Shown here: positions 18,699 through 27,778 of the stretch, one piece after another | Layout: the number at the start of each line of letters is the position of its first letter | Numbering within the stretch: position 1 is the stretch's first letter | NCBI GenBank assembly: GCA_011390155.1 | Contig: JAABSW010000001.1 | Location: forward strand, 122,953 to 186,952 | Reading direction: 5' to 3' | Length of the DNA stretch: 64,000 bases | DNA from: Clostridiaceae bacterium | Lineage (GTDB): Bacteria > Bacillota > Clostridia > Peptostreptococcales > Tindalliaceae | Notes under the pieces: generated by a model | Seen by the model: the letters and a program-made list of their open reading frames with translations, nothing else | Told to the model about the DNA's origin: nothing | Database searches by the model: none | Position numbers and translations under genes: made by a program

Positions 18699-19535
18699 TT
18701 ATTCCATGGGTAAACCAGTAAGGTCGTACCAGAAAGCCGGTAAAACAAAAGCCGCACGATGGAAGCGGGTGTGATAGTACCTGCCTTTGAATTCGCCATG
18801 TGGCTCATTGACAGGGCTACCGTCTTTTGAAGCAATAACAAAGGCCATGTCACCACCATAAACGGGTACAACACCTCGATATACCTGTACCAAAGGAAAT
18901 GATAACGTAATATGTTCCACAGCTTCTGTTAATTCAGGGGCCTGAAAAACGGGGACACCTGCCTGTCGAACCATAATTCCGTCATCGTTTAGGCAATCTT
19001 TAATATTCTTATAAAAAGGAGCTTCAAATAATACGCGGGCAGGACCAACAGGGTCTGGAGAATCAACGATAACCACATCAAACTTTTTAGTTTGTGCTTC
19101 TTCGCTGGCAACATAAGCTGCTCCGTCACCCACAATCAGCTCCAAACGTTGGTCAGTGAACCCTTCTTTGAAAAATAGCATTTCCTTGCTGACATCAATA
19201 ACTCTCCCGTCGATGTCTACCATTGTAACCCTCTCAATACTCTCATGACGTAAGCATTGCTGAAGAATTCCCCCATCGCCTCCACCGATGATCAAGACGC
19301 TTTTCGCTGGTCTTGACAAGGCGAGAATTGGAACATGAGACATCATTTCATGGTAAATAAATTCATCTCTTTCTGTCGTTTGCACAACATTATCCAGAAT
19401 CATCATTCTACCAAAATGTTCATGATCAACAATCTGAAGTTCCTGAAAATTAGTCTTCTCCTCATGAACTGGAGTTACATGATAACCATAAACAGTTTCA
19501 GGACTCATTTTTTCGTAAAACCATTTTTTTTCCAC
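18699..19535 (-). CDS. speE: Polyamine aminopropyltransferase (spermidine synthase)
   Basis: Transfers the aminopropyl group of decarboxylated S-adenosylmethionine to putrescine. The 278-residue protein is full length. It has the Rossmann motif VLIIGGGDGG near residue 80, the YHEMMSHVP block near 61 and VDSPDPVGPA near 156, which contains the catalytic Asp. It is a single-gene unit on the minus strand between its own terminator and purL. No adenosylmethionine decarboxylase gene is nearby. Confidence 0.94.
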   Translation of the reverse strand: MEKKWFYEKMSPETVYGYHVTPVHEEKTNFQELQIVDHEHFGRMMILDNVVQTTERDEFIYHEMMSHVPILALSRPAKSVLIIGGGDGGILQQCLRHESIERVTMVDIDGRVIDVSKEMLFFKEGFTDQRLELIVGDGAAYVASEEAQTKKFDVVIVDSPDPVGPARVLFEAPFYKNIKDCLNDDGIMVRQAGVPVFQAPELTEAVEHITLSFPLVQVYRGVVPVYGGDMAFVIASKDGSPVNEPHGEFKGRYYHTRFHRAAFVLPAFWYDLTGLPME

Positions 19536-19617
19536 GCGTCAACCCTCCATACTTTCTTGTTCATATTTTTTCCCTTTATAAAAAGGCCAATCCAAAGTAT
19601 ATCATAATCCTAACCGT

Positions 19618-22600
19618 TTAACGATAGTATGAAACACCGGATTCAAATATTTTTTGGTTTTTATTCCCCTCAACATTATTAAATAGCCCGGGTACCCATC
19701 GTTCAGAATGTGCCATTTTGCCTAGCACTCGTCCATCCGGGCTTGTGAGGGCTTCAACAGCTCCCATGGAACCATTGGGGTTGTATGGCATTTCCATGAT
19801 CGGATGACCATCCGGATCGACATACTGTGCCGCGATTTGTCCATTTTTCAACCAATGAGTCAAATCGCGTTGGGTGGCAACAAACCTGCCTTCGCCATGT
19901 GAGACGGCTACCGTGTGTATATCTCCTGGATTTATTTGAGAAAACCAGGGTGACTGGTTAGAAACAATTTTGGTTCTTATAAGGCCTGAAACATGGCGGC
20001 CAATGGCATTATAGGTTAATGTGGGAGCATCTGGATGTGGATCTCTAATTTCGCCATAAGGTACTAAGCCCAGTTTGATTAATGCCTGAAAACCGTTACA
20101 TATACCTAAAATCAACCCGTCACGGTGGTGAAGCAATTCATTGACGGCCTCCTGAATCCGAGGGTTTCGTAATATGATGGTGATGAACTTACCTGAGCCA
20201 TCAGGTTCATCACCGGCACTGAATCCGCCAGGCAGCATCAATATTTGTGATTGTTTGATGGCAGCAGTCAGTGCAATAACACTTTCTTCAATGGACGAAG
20301 GCGTTACATTTCTGAACACCAATAGGCTGGTTAAGGCACCTGCTCGGGCAAAAGCCCGTTCAGAGTCAACCTCACAGTTGGTGCCGGGAAATACGGGTAT
20401 GATGACACGCGGCTGACTGATTTTTTTGGTGGAACTAAGTGTGGTTGAAGCATAATGTTTATTTGTTTCAACTTTTCCAGAATCAGTTGTTTTTGTGGGA
20501 AATATTTTTTCCAGGGGCCGCTGCCATCTTTTCTTAAGTTCTTTCAATTCCATAGACAGTCCCATTATTTCTACAGAGGGAGTACTTATGGTTTGACCAA
20601 TGAGAAAACCGGGTACTTGGTTCAATAGAGAATCTGCAGTTTCTTTATCTTTCACCTCAAGCAGAAAACTGCCATAATAAGGAATAAACAAATCGTTAAA
20701 GCTGAATGATAGATCATCAAGGTTAACACCAATGTCATTGCCGAAACACATGACAGAAAGGGCGGAAGCGACACCTCCTATTCCAACAGTTTTTACTGCT
20801 TTGATAGTATCATCGATAATACCATGATGAATGATTCTGTTAATAGTCAACAAATCTTTCTGGTTCAATGTAAAATCTTCCTTTAGATGTGGCTTAAGCC
20901 AAACAATGGGGTTTCCGGCTGTCTTAAACTCGGGTGAACAAAGGTGGTGTTCCTGACCGACTGATACTGCGAAAGAAACCAATGTGGGTGGGACATCAAG
21001 TTCTTTGAAGGTACCGGACATGCTGTCTTTGCCACCGATTGCTGGGGTTTGGAAGATTTTTTGAACAGTGAAAGCACCAAGGAGGGCAGAAAGAGGCTTT
21101 CCCCAACGTGCTGGATCATTTCCTGGTTTCTCAAAATATTCCTGAAGGGAAAGACGCGCTTGTGATGCATCAAAACCCATGGCCGTTAACCGGCTGATGG
21201 AATTGATAACGGCAAAATAGCCGCCGTGGTAAGGACTCCAACAAGCCATTTCTGGATCGTATCCGGCCGACATGCCTGTCACTGTGTCTGTTTCACCATA
21301 AAGAACGGGTATGCGGGCAACCATGCCTTCCATGGCTGTTAACTGGTTTTTGCCCCCCAGCGGCATCATGGATGACCCTGTTCCCACAGTACTGTCAAAC
21401 TTTTCAATGAGTCCTTTTTGACTGCAGACATTCAGTTTTTCAAGGTTGCTTTTCCACAGTTCAGAAAGAGTCTCAGATGAGCTATTACCTTCCAGGTATT
21501 TATACATAAAGGGAGAATCTGCTGCCTTAGGTGAAGCAATGAACATACTGGTCTGCTGCTTGGCACCGTTGCTATCCAAAAAAGAGCGACTGAGGTCCAC
21601 AATACTGTCACCTTGCCATTTCATCACCAAACGAGGCGCGTCGGTGACATGAGCTACTTTGACCGCTTCCAGGTTTTCCTTATCTGCAGCTTGAATAAAG
21701 ACCTCTTCATCAGCTGGCGACAATACGACGGCCATCCGTTCCTGGGATTCAGAGATGGCTAATTCAGTGCCGTCCAGTCCTTCATATTTTTTTGGAATTT
21801 TATCAAGGTCGATAAATAGTCCATCAGCCAGTTCGCCAATGGCAACGGATACCCCGCCTGCTCCAAAATCGTTACACTTTTTGATGAGACGGCTTACACT
21901 GGGGTTTCGGAACAGTCGTTGGATTTTTCGTTCGGTGGGTGCATTGCCTTTTTGCACCTCTGAACCACAGGTGAAAAGAGAGGTTTCATCATGTTCTTTG
22001 GACGAACCCGTGGCGCCGCCACATCCATCTCTGCCGGTTCGTCCGCCGACAAGTACGATAACGTCACCCGGAGCAGAGCTTTTGCGCATTACCTGATTGC
22101 GGGGAGCTGCACCAATCACTGCACCCAATTCCATTCGTTTGGCAACAAATCGGTCATGATAATACTCGCGAACGTACCCGGTGGCTAACCCTATCTGATT
22201 TCCATAAGAACTGTAACCATTAGCTGCTTCCTGGGTGATGCGCTTCTGTGGGAGTTTGCCGGGTAATGTGTCAGTAAGAGAAGTCAGAGGGTTGCCGCTG
22301 CCAGTAATGCGCATGGCCTGGTAAACATAAGACCTTCCTGAAAGTGGGTCTCTTATAGCACCACCCAGACAGGTTGCTGCTCCACCGAATGGTTCTATCT
22401 CTGTGGGGTGATTATGGGTTTCGTTTTTAAACATTACCAGCCACTCTTCCTGTTGACCGTCATGGTTAACGGGTACAATGATGCTACAGGCATTGATTTC
22501 TTCAGACACTTCCAAATCATCCAACGTGCCGTTTTGTCGCATTTCTTTCATGGCAATAACGGCCAAATCCATAAGACACAAGGGTTTATCCTTCTGACCT

Positions 22601-23397
22601 GCTGCATACACTTTTTCTCTCGTGTTCTTGTACAGGTTCCAAGCGTCAATGGCAGGCCGATTTAGAGTGGTTTTTTCAATTTCAACATCAGTGATTTCTG
22701 TCAGGAAGGTTGTGTGACGGCAATGATCAGACCAGTAAGTATCAATCATTCGTATTTCTGTGACTGTGGGATCGCGTTTTTCGGTTTCCACAAAGTACTG
22801 TTGGCAAAGGAGCAAGTCATCCAGGGTCATGGCAAGACCATTATCTTTAATAAAATTTTGCAGGGCAGTTTGATCCATGGATCGAAACGAGGTGTAACGT
22901 TTGATGAAGTTCGGTGGGGTTAAATGCAGTTTTAATGACTGTGGTTTCTCAAGAAAAGCTTCTCTGGATTCGATGGGATTTATCAGGTGCTTTTTAATGC
23001 GTTGCAGGTCATTGGAATGAAAAGTACCTTCAAGGATAATGATCTGGGCGTAGGAAACTTCCAGCCGTTGTTCCTGGGTTAAAAGTTGAATACATTGGGC
23101 AGCTGAATCTGCACGTTGGTCATATTGTCCTGGTAGCAGTTCGATGGCGATAACATGTTCGTCAGGTTTAATGGGCAGGTTTTCTTCATAAACAATATCA
23201 ACCATTGGTTCAGCGAAAATGGTGTCCCTTGCTTTTATAAACACTGCTTCGCTCAGGTCTTCAATGTCATATCGATTAACGATGCGCACGTCAACAAGTT
23301 GAGTAAGTTCAAGATTTGATTCCAAGTCTAACTTCAGTTGCCTGGCCTCAGAACGAAATGGCTCCTTTTTTTCAACAAAAATCCTGGTTACACCCAT
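19618..23397 (-). CDS. purL: Phosphoribosylformylglycinamidine synthase, single-chain
   Basis: Fourth step of purine synthesis: FGAR plus glutamine and ATP to FGAM. At 1259 residues it is the fused large form. The N-terminal part is PurS-like, the two PurL halves occupy about 170-960 (including FKNETHNHPTEIEPFGGAATC and GAGGVSVAIGELADG), and a C-terminal glutaminase domain begins near 1000. The glutaminase domain has LPGGFSAGDE, the nucleophile in LGICNGFQALI and VSHGEGRF. The start ATG 23397 follows AGGAGG. It stands alone here, away from other pur genes. It is purine biosynthesis and functionally opposite to the catabolic locus downstream. Confidence 0.95.
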   Translation of the reverse strand: MGVTRIFVEKKEPFRSEARQLKLDLESNLELTQLVDVRIVNRYDIEDLSEAVFIKARDTIFAEPMVDIVYEENLPIKPDEHVIAIELLPGQYDQRADSAAQCIQLLTQEQRLEVSYAQIIILEGTFHSNDLQRIKKHLINPIESREAFLEKPQSLKLHLTPPNFIKRYTSFRSMDQTALQNFIKDNGLAMTLDDLLLCQQYFVETEKRDPTVTEIRMIDTYWSDHCRHTTFLTEITDVEIEKTTLNRPAIDAWNLYKNTREKVYAAGQKDKPLCLMDLAVIAMKEMRQNGTLDDLEVSEEINACSIIVPVNHDGQQEEWLVMFKNETHNHPTEIEPFGGAATCLGGAIRDPLSGRSYVYQAMRITGSGNPLTSLTDTLPGKLPQKRITQEAANGYSSYGNQIGLATGYVREYYHDRFVAKRMELGAVIGAAPRNQVMRKSSAPGDVIVLVGGRTGRDGCGGATGSSKEHDETSLFTCGSEVQKGNAPTERKIQRLFRNPSVSRLIKKCNDFGAGGVSVAIGELADGLFIDLDKIPKKYEGLDGTELAISESQERMAVVLSPADEEVFIQAADKENLEAVKVAHVTDAPRLVMKWQGDSIVDLSRSFLDSNGAKQQTSMFIASPKAADSPFMYKYLEGNSSSETLSELWKSNLEKLNVCSQKGLIEKFDSTVGTGSSMMPLGGKNQLTAMEGMVARIPVLYGETDTVTGMSAGYDPEMACWSPYHGGYFAVINSISRLTAMGFDASQARLSLQEYFEKPGNDPARWGKPLSALLGAFTVQKIFQTPAIGGKDSMSGTFKELDVPPTLVSFAVSVGQEHHLCSPEFKTAGNPIVWLKPHLKEDFTLNQKDLLTINRIIHHGIIDDTIKAVKTVGIGGVASALSVMCFGNDIGVNLDDLSFSFNDLFIPYYGSFLLEVKDKETADSLLNQVPGFLIGQTISTPSVEIMGLSMELKELKKRWQRPLEKIFPTKTTDSGKVETNKHYASTTLSSTKKISQPRVIIPVFPGTNCEVDSERAFARAGALTSLLVFRNVTPSSIEESVIALTAAIKQSQILMLPGGFSAGDEPDGSGKFITIILRNPRIQEAVNELLHHRDGLILGICNGFQALIKLGLVPYGEIRDPHPDAPTLTYNAIGRHVSGLIRTKIVSNQSPWFSQINPGDIHTVAVSHGEGRFVATQRDLTHWLKNGQIAAQYVDPDGHPIMEMPYNPNGSMGAVEALTSPDGRVLGKMAHSERWVPGLFNNVEGNKNQKIFESGVSYYR

Positions 23398-23512
23398 TCA
23401 GATTGATCCTCCTTTAAAATCCTTTTTATTAATTATAGCAGATAAGAAATAGGCGTGCAGAATGACGATGTGATAAAATGATGACAGAATCTTTTGCGAA
23501 AGGAGTTAAACG

Positions 23513-24115
23513 ATGAAACTGATTTTGGCTTCATCATCACCCAGAAGAAGTGAGATACTGGAAACGTTAAACATGAAGTTTGTAGTTGTGAAGAGTTGTG
23601 TGGACGAAGAGAAAATTCAGGCAGAAATGTATAAAAATACACCTGCAGAATTGGTTGGTGCGCTGAGCAAGGCAAAATCACATGATGTAGCACTTCAGCA
23701 GAAAGATGGATTTGTGATTGGGGCAGACACTGTGGTGGTGCTGGACAATAAAATATATGGAAAACCTGCCGATTCAACAGCTTTGCGGGAGATGTTAACC
23801 GCATTTTCGGGCAGAACTCACCAAGTACTCACGGGTGTTACTATAACGGAAGCATCAAGTGGAAAATTTGTCTCATCAGTAGCGATGACAGAGGTCTCGT
23901 TTCGCAAAGTTGAAAATGAGGAAATGATTTGGTATGAGAAAAATGCCAATTACAGGGATAAAGCTGGTGGATATGCAATACAGGAGCATGCAGCACTTTT
24001 TATTACCGGAATCAACGGATGTTATTATAATGTGGTAGGTTTACCGATTCATGAAACGCTGAAATTGTTTCATCAACTGGATATTGATTGGAAAGAATTC
24101 CTTTTGAACGGTTAA
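23513..24115 (+). CDS. maf: Maf-family nucleotide pyrophosphatase
   Basis: Hydrolyses non-canonical or modified nucleoside triphosphates (dTTP/UTP-type pyrophosphatase family). The 200-residue product carries the N-terminal signature LASSSPRRSEILE at residues 4-16, GADTVVVLD near residue 70, and the DKAGGYAIQ block near residue 147. The ATG follows AAAGGAG. Confidence 0.93.
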   Translation: MKLILASSSPRRSEILETLNMKFVVVKSCVDEEKIQAEMYKNTPAELVGALSKAKSHDVALQQKDGFVIGADTVVVLDNKIYGKPADSTALREMLTAFSGRTHQVLTGVTITEASSGKFVSSVAMTEVSFRKVENEEMIWYEKNANYRDKAGGYAIQEHAALFITGINGCYYNVVGLPIHETLKLFHQLDIDWKEFLLNG

Positions 24116-24208
24116 AATGAAATAAACAGGGTAAAATAGGCTGGGAGCGTATAACTTTTTTGATGCCGCACCTGTGAAAGAAAGCGAGTAAGGAGAAGAT
24201 GTTTTCCT

Positions 24209-25801
24209 ATGCAACCTAATGAAAACAATGATCAAACAAAAATACAACGTTATCGGGAACATTTGCTGAACAATATCATGAAATCAGCGCATGATGCTGT
24301 TGTATTAATGGACGAAGAAGGAAAAATTATTGAATGGAATCCAGCAGCCGAACGAATATTTGGTTATTCCAGGCAAGATGCCATTGGGTCTGATTTACAT
24401 GAGTTGGTATGTCAAAAATCTGAAAGGCTTTTATTCAGAGAGGCTTTTCCGGATTTTTTGAAGACGGGGACGGGTCCCGCTGTTGGGAAAATCGTTGAAA
24501 TGATGGCGAAAGATAAGCAAGGACGTTTAGTACCCATTGAGCTGTCTCTCTCTGCCTTCAATAGTGAAGGAAAATGGCATTCAATGGGCATTGTCAGGGA
24601 TATTACCGAGCGAAAAGCTGCAGAGGAAACACTGAGAATTGCAAAGGACGAAGCTGAAAAAGCTAGTGCTGCAAGGGCTTCTTTTGTGGCGAATATGAGC
24701 CATGAGTTGCGCACACCATTGCATGGAATGATTGGCATGCAATCTCTCCTTGAAAGAACTGAATTAGATGGAGAACAAACAGAATGTCTTCAGTACATGA
24801 AAGATGCATCAGAAAAATTACTTCATCTTGTGGATGATTTGTTGGATATGAATAAGTTGGAAAAAGGGGTTAAGCAATTAAACGAAGAATTTTTTTATTA
24901 TGGGGAAGAGCTTTACAATACGATGGAATCTTTTGCTAAAATGGCCTCAATAAAAGGATTGTCTTGGCAATTTGACAATGAATTAGGTAGAAAAGTAAAA
25001 GTTAGAGGTGATCGGGAAAAACTAGTGCGTGCAGCATGTCACTTAATTACCAATGCATTAAAGTTTACTGCAACTGGAACAATAACACTGAAAGCTGAAT
25101 TGAAGAGTATTTATGAGGATATTGGCATTTTTTCATTTACCGTTTCCGACACAGGCATAGGCATTGAAGAAAAAGACCAGTCGTATCTGTTTGACCAGTT
25201 CTATCAAAAAGACACAAGTACTACGAGATTGTATGATGGCGCAGGAGTGGGTCTTCAACTGGTGAAACGTTTTGTAGAAATTATGGGCGGGAATGTTCAG
25301 GTAACCAGCCAGGTTGGCGTTGGGAGTTCTTTTACCCTGGAAATGCCATTAAAAATAATTGAAATTGATCAAGAGTTGACAGAAAAGTTTCAAACAGTAT
25401 CAAAATCAGATGGAAAAGGAATTTTTCAACAAGGCATTAAAATTTTAATAGCAGAAGACGACCAGGCTACCAGAGTGCTTATGAGGAAAATTCTAAAAAC
25501 CTTTGGCATAGAAGCGGATATCGTTGAAAATGGACTGGATGCCATCAATTATTATACCAGCAGAAAATATGATCTGGTAATCATGGACATACAAATGCCA
25601 ATCATGGATGGGTTTGAAACAGTGCAGATGATTCGAGAATATGAAAAAGAGTCAAAATCAAGAACACCTGTGGTGGCACTCACTGCCTATGTCAGTGAAC
25701 AAGACCATGCCATGTGCTTGAACTATGGCATGGATGATGTGTTAACTAAACCCGTTGATTTAGAACAGATTTATGAAATGATACGAAAATGGACAAAATA
25801 A
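24209..25801 (+). CDS. Soluble PAS-histidine kinase-receiver hybrid
   Basis: A 530-residue hybrid two-component protein without membrane segments. A PAS domain (about 20-140) contains IIEWNPAAERIFGYS. The HisKA domain (about 160-225) has the phospho-acceptor in MSHELRTPLHGM. The ATPase domain (about 270-395) has N-box NALKFTATG, DTGIGI and a GAGVGLQLVKR G-box. A C-terminal receiver (about 410-530) has AEDDQATR, the phospho-acceptor Asp in VIMDIQMPIMDG, and LTKPVD. A cytoplasmic signal is implied. No output domain or partner regulator lies next to it. An AAGGAG element lies about 12 bases before the ATG. Confidence 0.92.
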   Translation: MQPNENNDQTKIQRYREHLLNNIMKSAHDAVVLMDEEGKIIEWNPAAERIFGYSRQDAIGSDLHELVCQKSERLLFREAFPDFLKTGTGPAVGKIVEMMAKDKQGRLVPIELSLSAFNSEGKWHSMGIVRDITERKAAEETLRIAKDEAEKASAARASFVANMSHELRTPLHGMIGMQSLLERTELDGEQTECLQYMKDASEKLLHLVDDLLDMNKLEKGVKQLNEEFFYYGEELYNTMESFAKMASIKGLSWQFDNELGRKVKVRGDREKLVRAACHLITNALKFTATGTITLKAELKSIYEDIGIFSFTVSDTGIGIEEKDQSYLFDQFYQKDTSTTRLYDGAGVGLQLVKRFVEIMGGNVQVTSQVGVGSSFTLEMPLKIIEIDQELTEKFQTVSKSDGKGIFQQGIKILIAEDDQATRVLMRKILKTFGIEADIVENGLDAINYYTSRKYDLVIMDIQMPIMDGFETVQMIREYEKESKSRTPVVALTAYVSEQDHAMCLNYGMDDVLTKPVDLEQIYEMIRKWTK

Positions 25802-25815
25802 TATGGGATGACATT

Positions 25816-25851
25816 ACTTGTGGAGAGATGAACTTTTCACAAGTTCTTTTT
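25816..25851 (+). terminator. Probable terminator after the hybrid kinase
   Basis: Either ACTTGTG/CACAAGT or the inner GAACTT/AAGTTC stem can form, followed by TTTTT. It separates the kinase gene from the structured RNA region. Confidence 0.6.
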
Positions 25852-26040
25852 ATCCGATGACTACCACCGCTAAGACTCCTTCTTCTGCAAAAAGGAGATA
25901 AGCGGTGCTACGTCCCTGGTGAACAAACTTAGTATCTGCCACCAAATGGTACATTTGGGACATCTACTTATGGATAACACATTCTAACCTTCTGATGGCG
26001 TTAAAACTCCACCAGAAGCTAAGAATCCTGTTGATTAGCA
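25852..26040 (+). ncRNA. Structured non-coding RNA (raiA-motif-like)
   Basis: About 190 bases without a reading frame that fold into several helices. CACCGCT/AGCGGTG (25865-25907) has an inner CTCCTT/AAGGAG stem. GTCCC/GGGAC (25912-25961) encloses CCAAAT/ATTTGG. CTTCTGATGG/CCACCAGAAG (25989-26018) has one mismatch, and GCTAA/TTAGC follows. The sequence feels like a widely conserved clostridial RNA, and my best guess is the raiA motif, from memory and unverified. An IS605-type transposon end is the main alternative. It is followed within 22 bases by the Nudix gene. The strand is inferred from the position of the terminator. Confidence 0.55.
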
Positions 26041-26061
26041 AAGGCAAATGGGGTGATCATT

Positions 26062-26451
26062 ATGTTGGAAGTAGTTGTGGCGATTATTATCAAAGATGGC
26101 AAAACACTGATTGCTAAAAGAAAACAGGGGAAAATGATGGGTGGGAGTTGGGAATTTCCAGGAGGAAAAACTGAAACTGGTGAAACCCTGGAGCATAGCG
26201 TCATTCGTGAATTAAAAGAAGAAATGGATGTTGATGTCAGGGTAGGAGAGCTGATTGCTGAAATTGACTACAACTATGAGTGGGGGGATGTTCATTTAAT
26301 TGCTTTCCACACTGAAATTATTGGAGGACAAATTAAACTGCTGGAACATGATGAGATGGCGTGGGTAACCATGAATCAAATGAGTGAGTATGGTATGACT
26401 CCTGCAGATGAACCTCTGATTGAAATGATTAAGAAATGGTTAGATAGATAA
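26062..26451 (+). CDS. Nudix (MutT-like) hydrolase
   Basis: A 129-residue pyrophosphohydrolase. The Nudix box begins at GGKTETGETLE and continues through the RELKEEM core (about residues 39-60), with Asp in place of the usual Gly in EExG. FPGG precedes it. Such short MutT homologues sanitise nucleotide pools, acting on 8-oxo-dGTP or CTP. The ATG at 26062 is preferred over GTG 26053 because GGGGTG sits at Shine-Dalgarno distance. It is the first gene after the structured RNA. Confidence 0.88.
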   Translation: MLEVVVAIIIKDGKTLIAKRKQGKMMGGSWEFPGGKTETGETLEHSVIRELKEEMDVDVRVGELIAEIDYNYEWGDVHLIAFHTEIIGGQIKLLEHDEMAWVTMNQMSEYGMTPADEPLIEMIKKWLDR

Positions 26452-26497
26452 GAGTTTTAGTGGGGATAGTTATTGGAGAACAATGATTTTAGTATAC

Positions 26498-26526
26498 TCG
26501 ACAGATTGTGTTAATCAGCATATAAT
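26498..26526 (+). promoter_or_regulatory. Sigma-A-type promoter
   Basis: TCGACA at 26498-26503 and TATAAT at 26521-26526 are spaced 17 bases apart, about 50 bases before the five-gene operon starting at 26576. Confidence 0.65.
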
Positions 26527-26575
26527 AAATGTAGGCGTTGGCCTTTCATTATTCTAAATGTCAGAGGTGAATCAA

Positions 26576-26842
26576 ATGAAAGTCAAGACAAAATACAATG
26601 GGCACACCCTTGAGCTGCATCGTGCACTTGGGGGAATCAGTTTTGTTGTTAACGGAGAAATAAAAAGCATGGTGGGAGGAAAACTTTTCAATCATAAGGT
26701 GAACCAAACTTTTTCTTGTGAAATCGAGGGAGACAAGGACCAGGGCGTACCCGTTCGTGCCGAATTAAAGCTCGGATGGTTGGTGGATAAAGTTTTCTTT
26801 TATTACCAAGATCAGCTCATTGATGAAAAAGTCCTCTTATAG
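26576..26842 (+). CDS. Small protein of unknown function
   Basis: An 88-residue protein with no family I recognise. It has a regular beta-rich pattern with alternating hydrophobic residues (FVVNGEIK, VRAELKLGWLVDKVFFYY), no signal peptide and no membrane segment. ATG 26576 is chosen over the in-frame ATG 26558 because AGAGGTGA lies six bases before it. It is first in an operon with lysE-, yciI-, baiN- and thioredoxin-like genes. Confidence 0.7.
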   Translation: MKVKTKYNGHTLELHRALGGISFVVNGEIKSMVGGKLFNHKVNQTFSCEIEGDKDQGVPVRAELKLGWLVDKVFFYYQDQLIDEKVLL

Positions 26843-26857
26843 CAATGGGGTGTTAAG

Positions 26858-27508
26858 ATGTGGAACGCATTGGTTAATGGGATCACCACGGGGATGATTT
26901 TACAGCTGGCAATTGGACCAATATTTTTATACATTGCAGGGTTAACCACATATCATTCAACAGCGAATGGCTTTGCCGCCGTGGCAGCGGTGTCCGTTGT
27001 GGACTATTTATTTATTGTGCTGGCAATCATGGGCGTTGGAAAATTACTCGAACGGAAACGCATAAAAAAGGTGATGGCAGTTGGTAGCTCTGTCGTTCTC
27101 ATTATATTTGGATACATGATGATTAAAGATGCTATAACAAGTTTTTCTGCCTCTTTATCCATGAATCAGGGAAGTGCAGGTTTGGTAAACAGCTTTAGTA
27201 AAGCTTTTCTTTTAACGGCCTCAAGTCCACTGACCATCGTTTTTTGGACTGGAATTTTCACAGCCAGATCAATTGAAAAGGGCTTCAACAGGAAGCAGTT
27301 ATGGGTTTTTGGAATTGCTGCCGGTTCCACCACGCCTCTGTTTTTAGGAGGTACAGTTGTGGTGTTTTCTTTGTTGAGAAATACAATATCATTCGGTTTT
27401 GCACCATGGTTAAACCTTGGTGTAGGAATTGTTTTAATAACTTATGGTTGTGTAAGACTGGTACAGATGTTACGACATAAACAAATTGATGATGGAGGGA
27501 TTCTATGA
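26858..27508 (+). CDS. LysE-family amino-acid/metabolite exporter
   Basis: A 216-residue membrane protein with about six hydrophobic segments. It has the LysE/RhtB layout: a short N-terminal helix containing GMILQLAIGPIFLY, a central charged loop near residue 70 (LLERKRIKK), and LLTASSPLTIVFWTGIF near residue 120. It probably exports an amino acid or related solute; the substrate is unknown. Its stop overlaps the next start as ATGA. Confidence 0.85.
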   Translation: MWNALVNGITTGMILQLAIGPIFLYIAGLTTYHSTANGFAAVAAVSVVDYLFIVLAIMGVGKLLERKRIKKVMAVGSSVVLIIFGYMMIKDAITSFSASLSMNQGSAGLVNSFSKAFLLTASSPLTIVFWTGIFTARSIEKGFNRKQLWVFGIAAGSTTPLFLGGTVVVFSLLRNTISFGFAPWLNLGVGIVLITYGCVRLVQMLRHKQIDDGGIL

Positions 27509-27768
27509 TTTTATATGCCGCATTGCTTGAAATGGTGGACAAGGAACATGACGAAAAAATATTGGAAATACATAAAGCATACCTCCAGAAGCACATTGAG
27601 AATGGAAATATATATGCAAAAGGACCTTTCACAGATCACAGCGGAGGATTAGTGATTTATAAGGCGTCTTCATACAATGATGCAATGGAACTGGCTACCA
27701 ATGATCCTGCAGTGATTCAGGGCACAAGAAAACTAACCCTTAAAGAATGGCGAAGTAATTTGGAGTAG
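27505..27768 (+). CDS. YciI-like protein
   Basis: An 87-residue ferredoxin-like-fold protein of the YciI/YCII family. It has an N-terminal beta strand (MILYAALLE), a helix with HKAYLQKHIENG, then GPFTDHSGGLVIY and a NDPAVIQG stretch in the place of the family DPF motif. The His and Asp proposed as active-site residues are at His25 and the D-H pair near residue 43. It overlaps the lysE-like gene by four bases, so translation is coupled. Physiological role unknown. Confidence 0.8.
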   Translation: MILYAALLEMVDKEHDEKILEIHKAYLQKHIENGNIYAKGPFTDHSGGLVIYKASSYNDAMELATNDPAVIQGTRKLTLKEWRSNLE

Positions 27769-27778
27769 GAGAGAAATA

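Noticed and set aside
25852-26040. IS200/IS605 remnant
   Set aside because: Repeated CCGCTAAG/GCTAAG elements recall transposon ends, but there is no transposase or TnpB fragment nearby, and the several long helices fit a dedicated RNA better. Not excluded.
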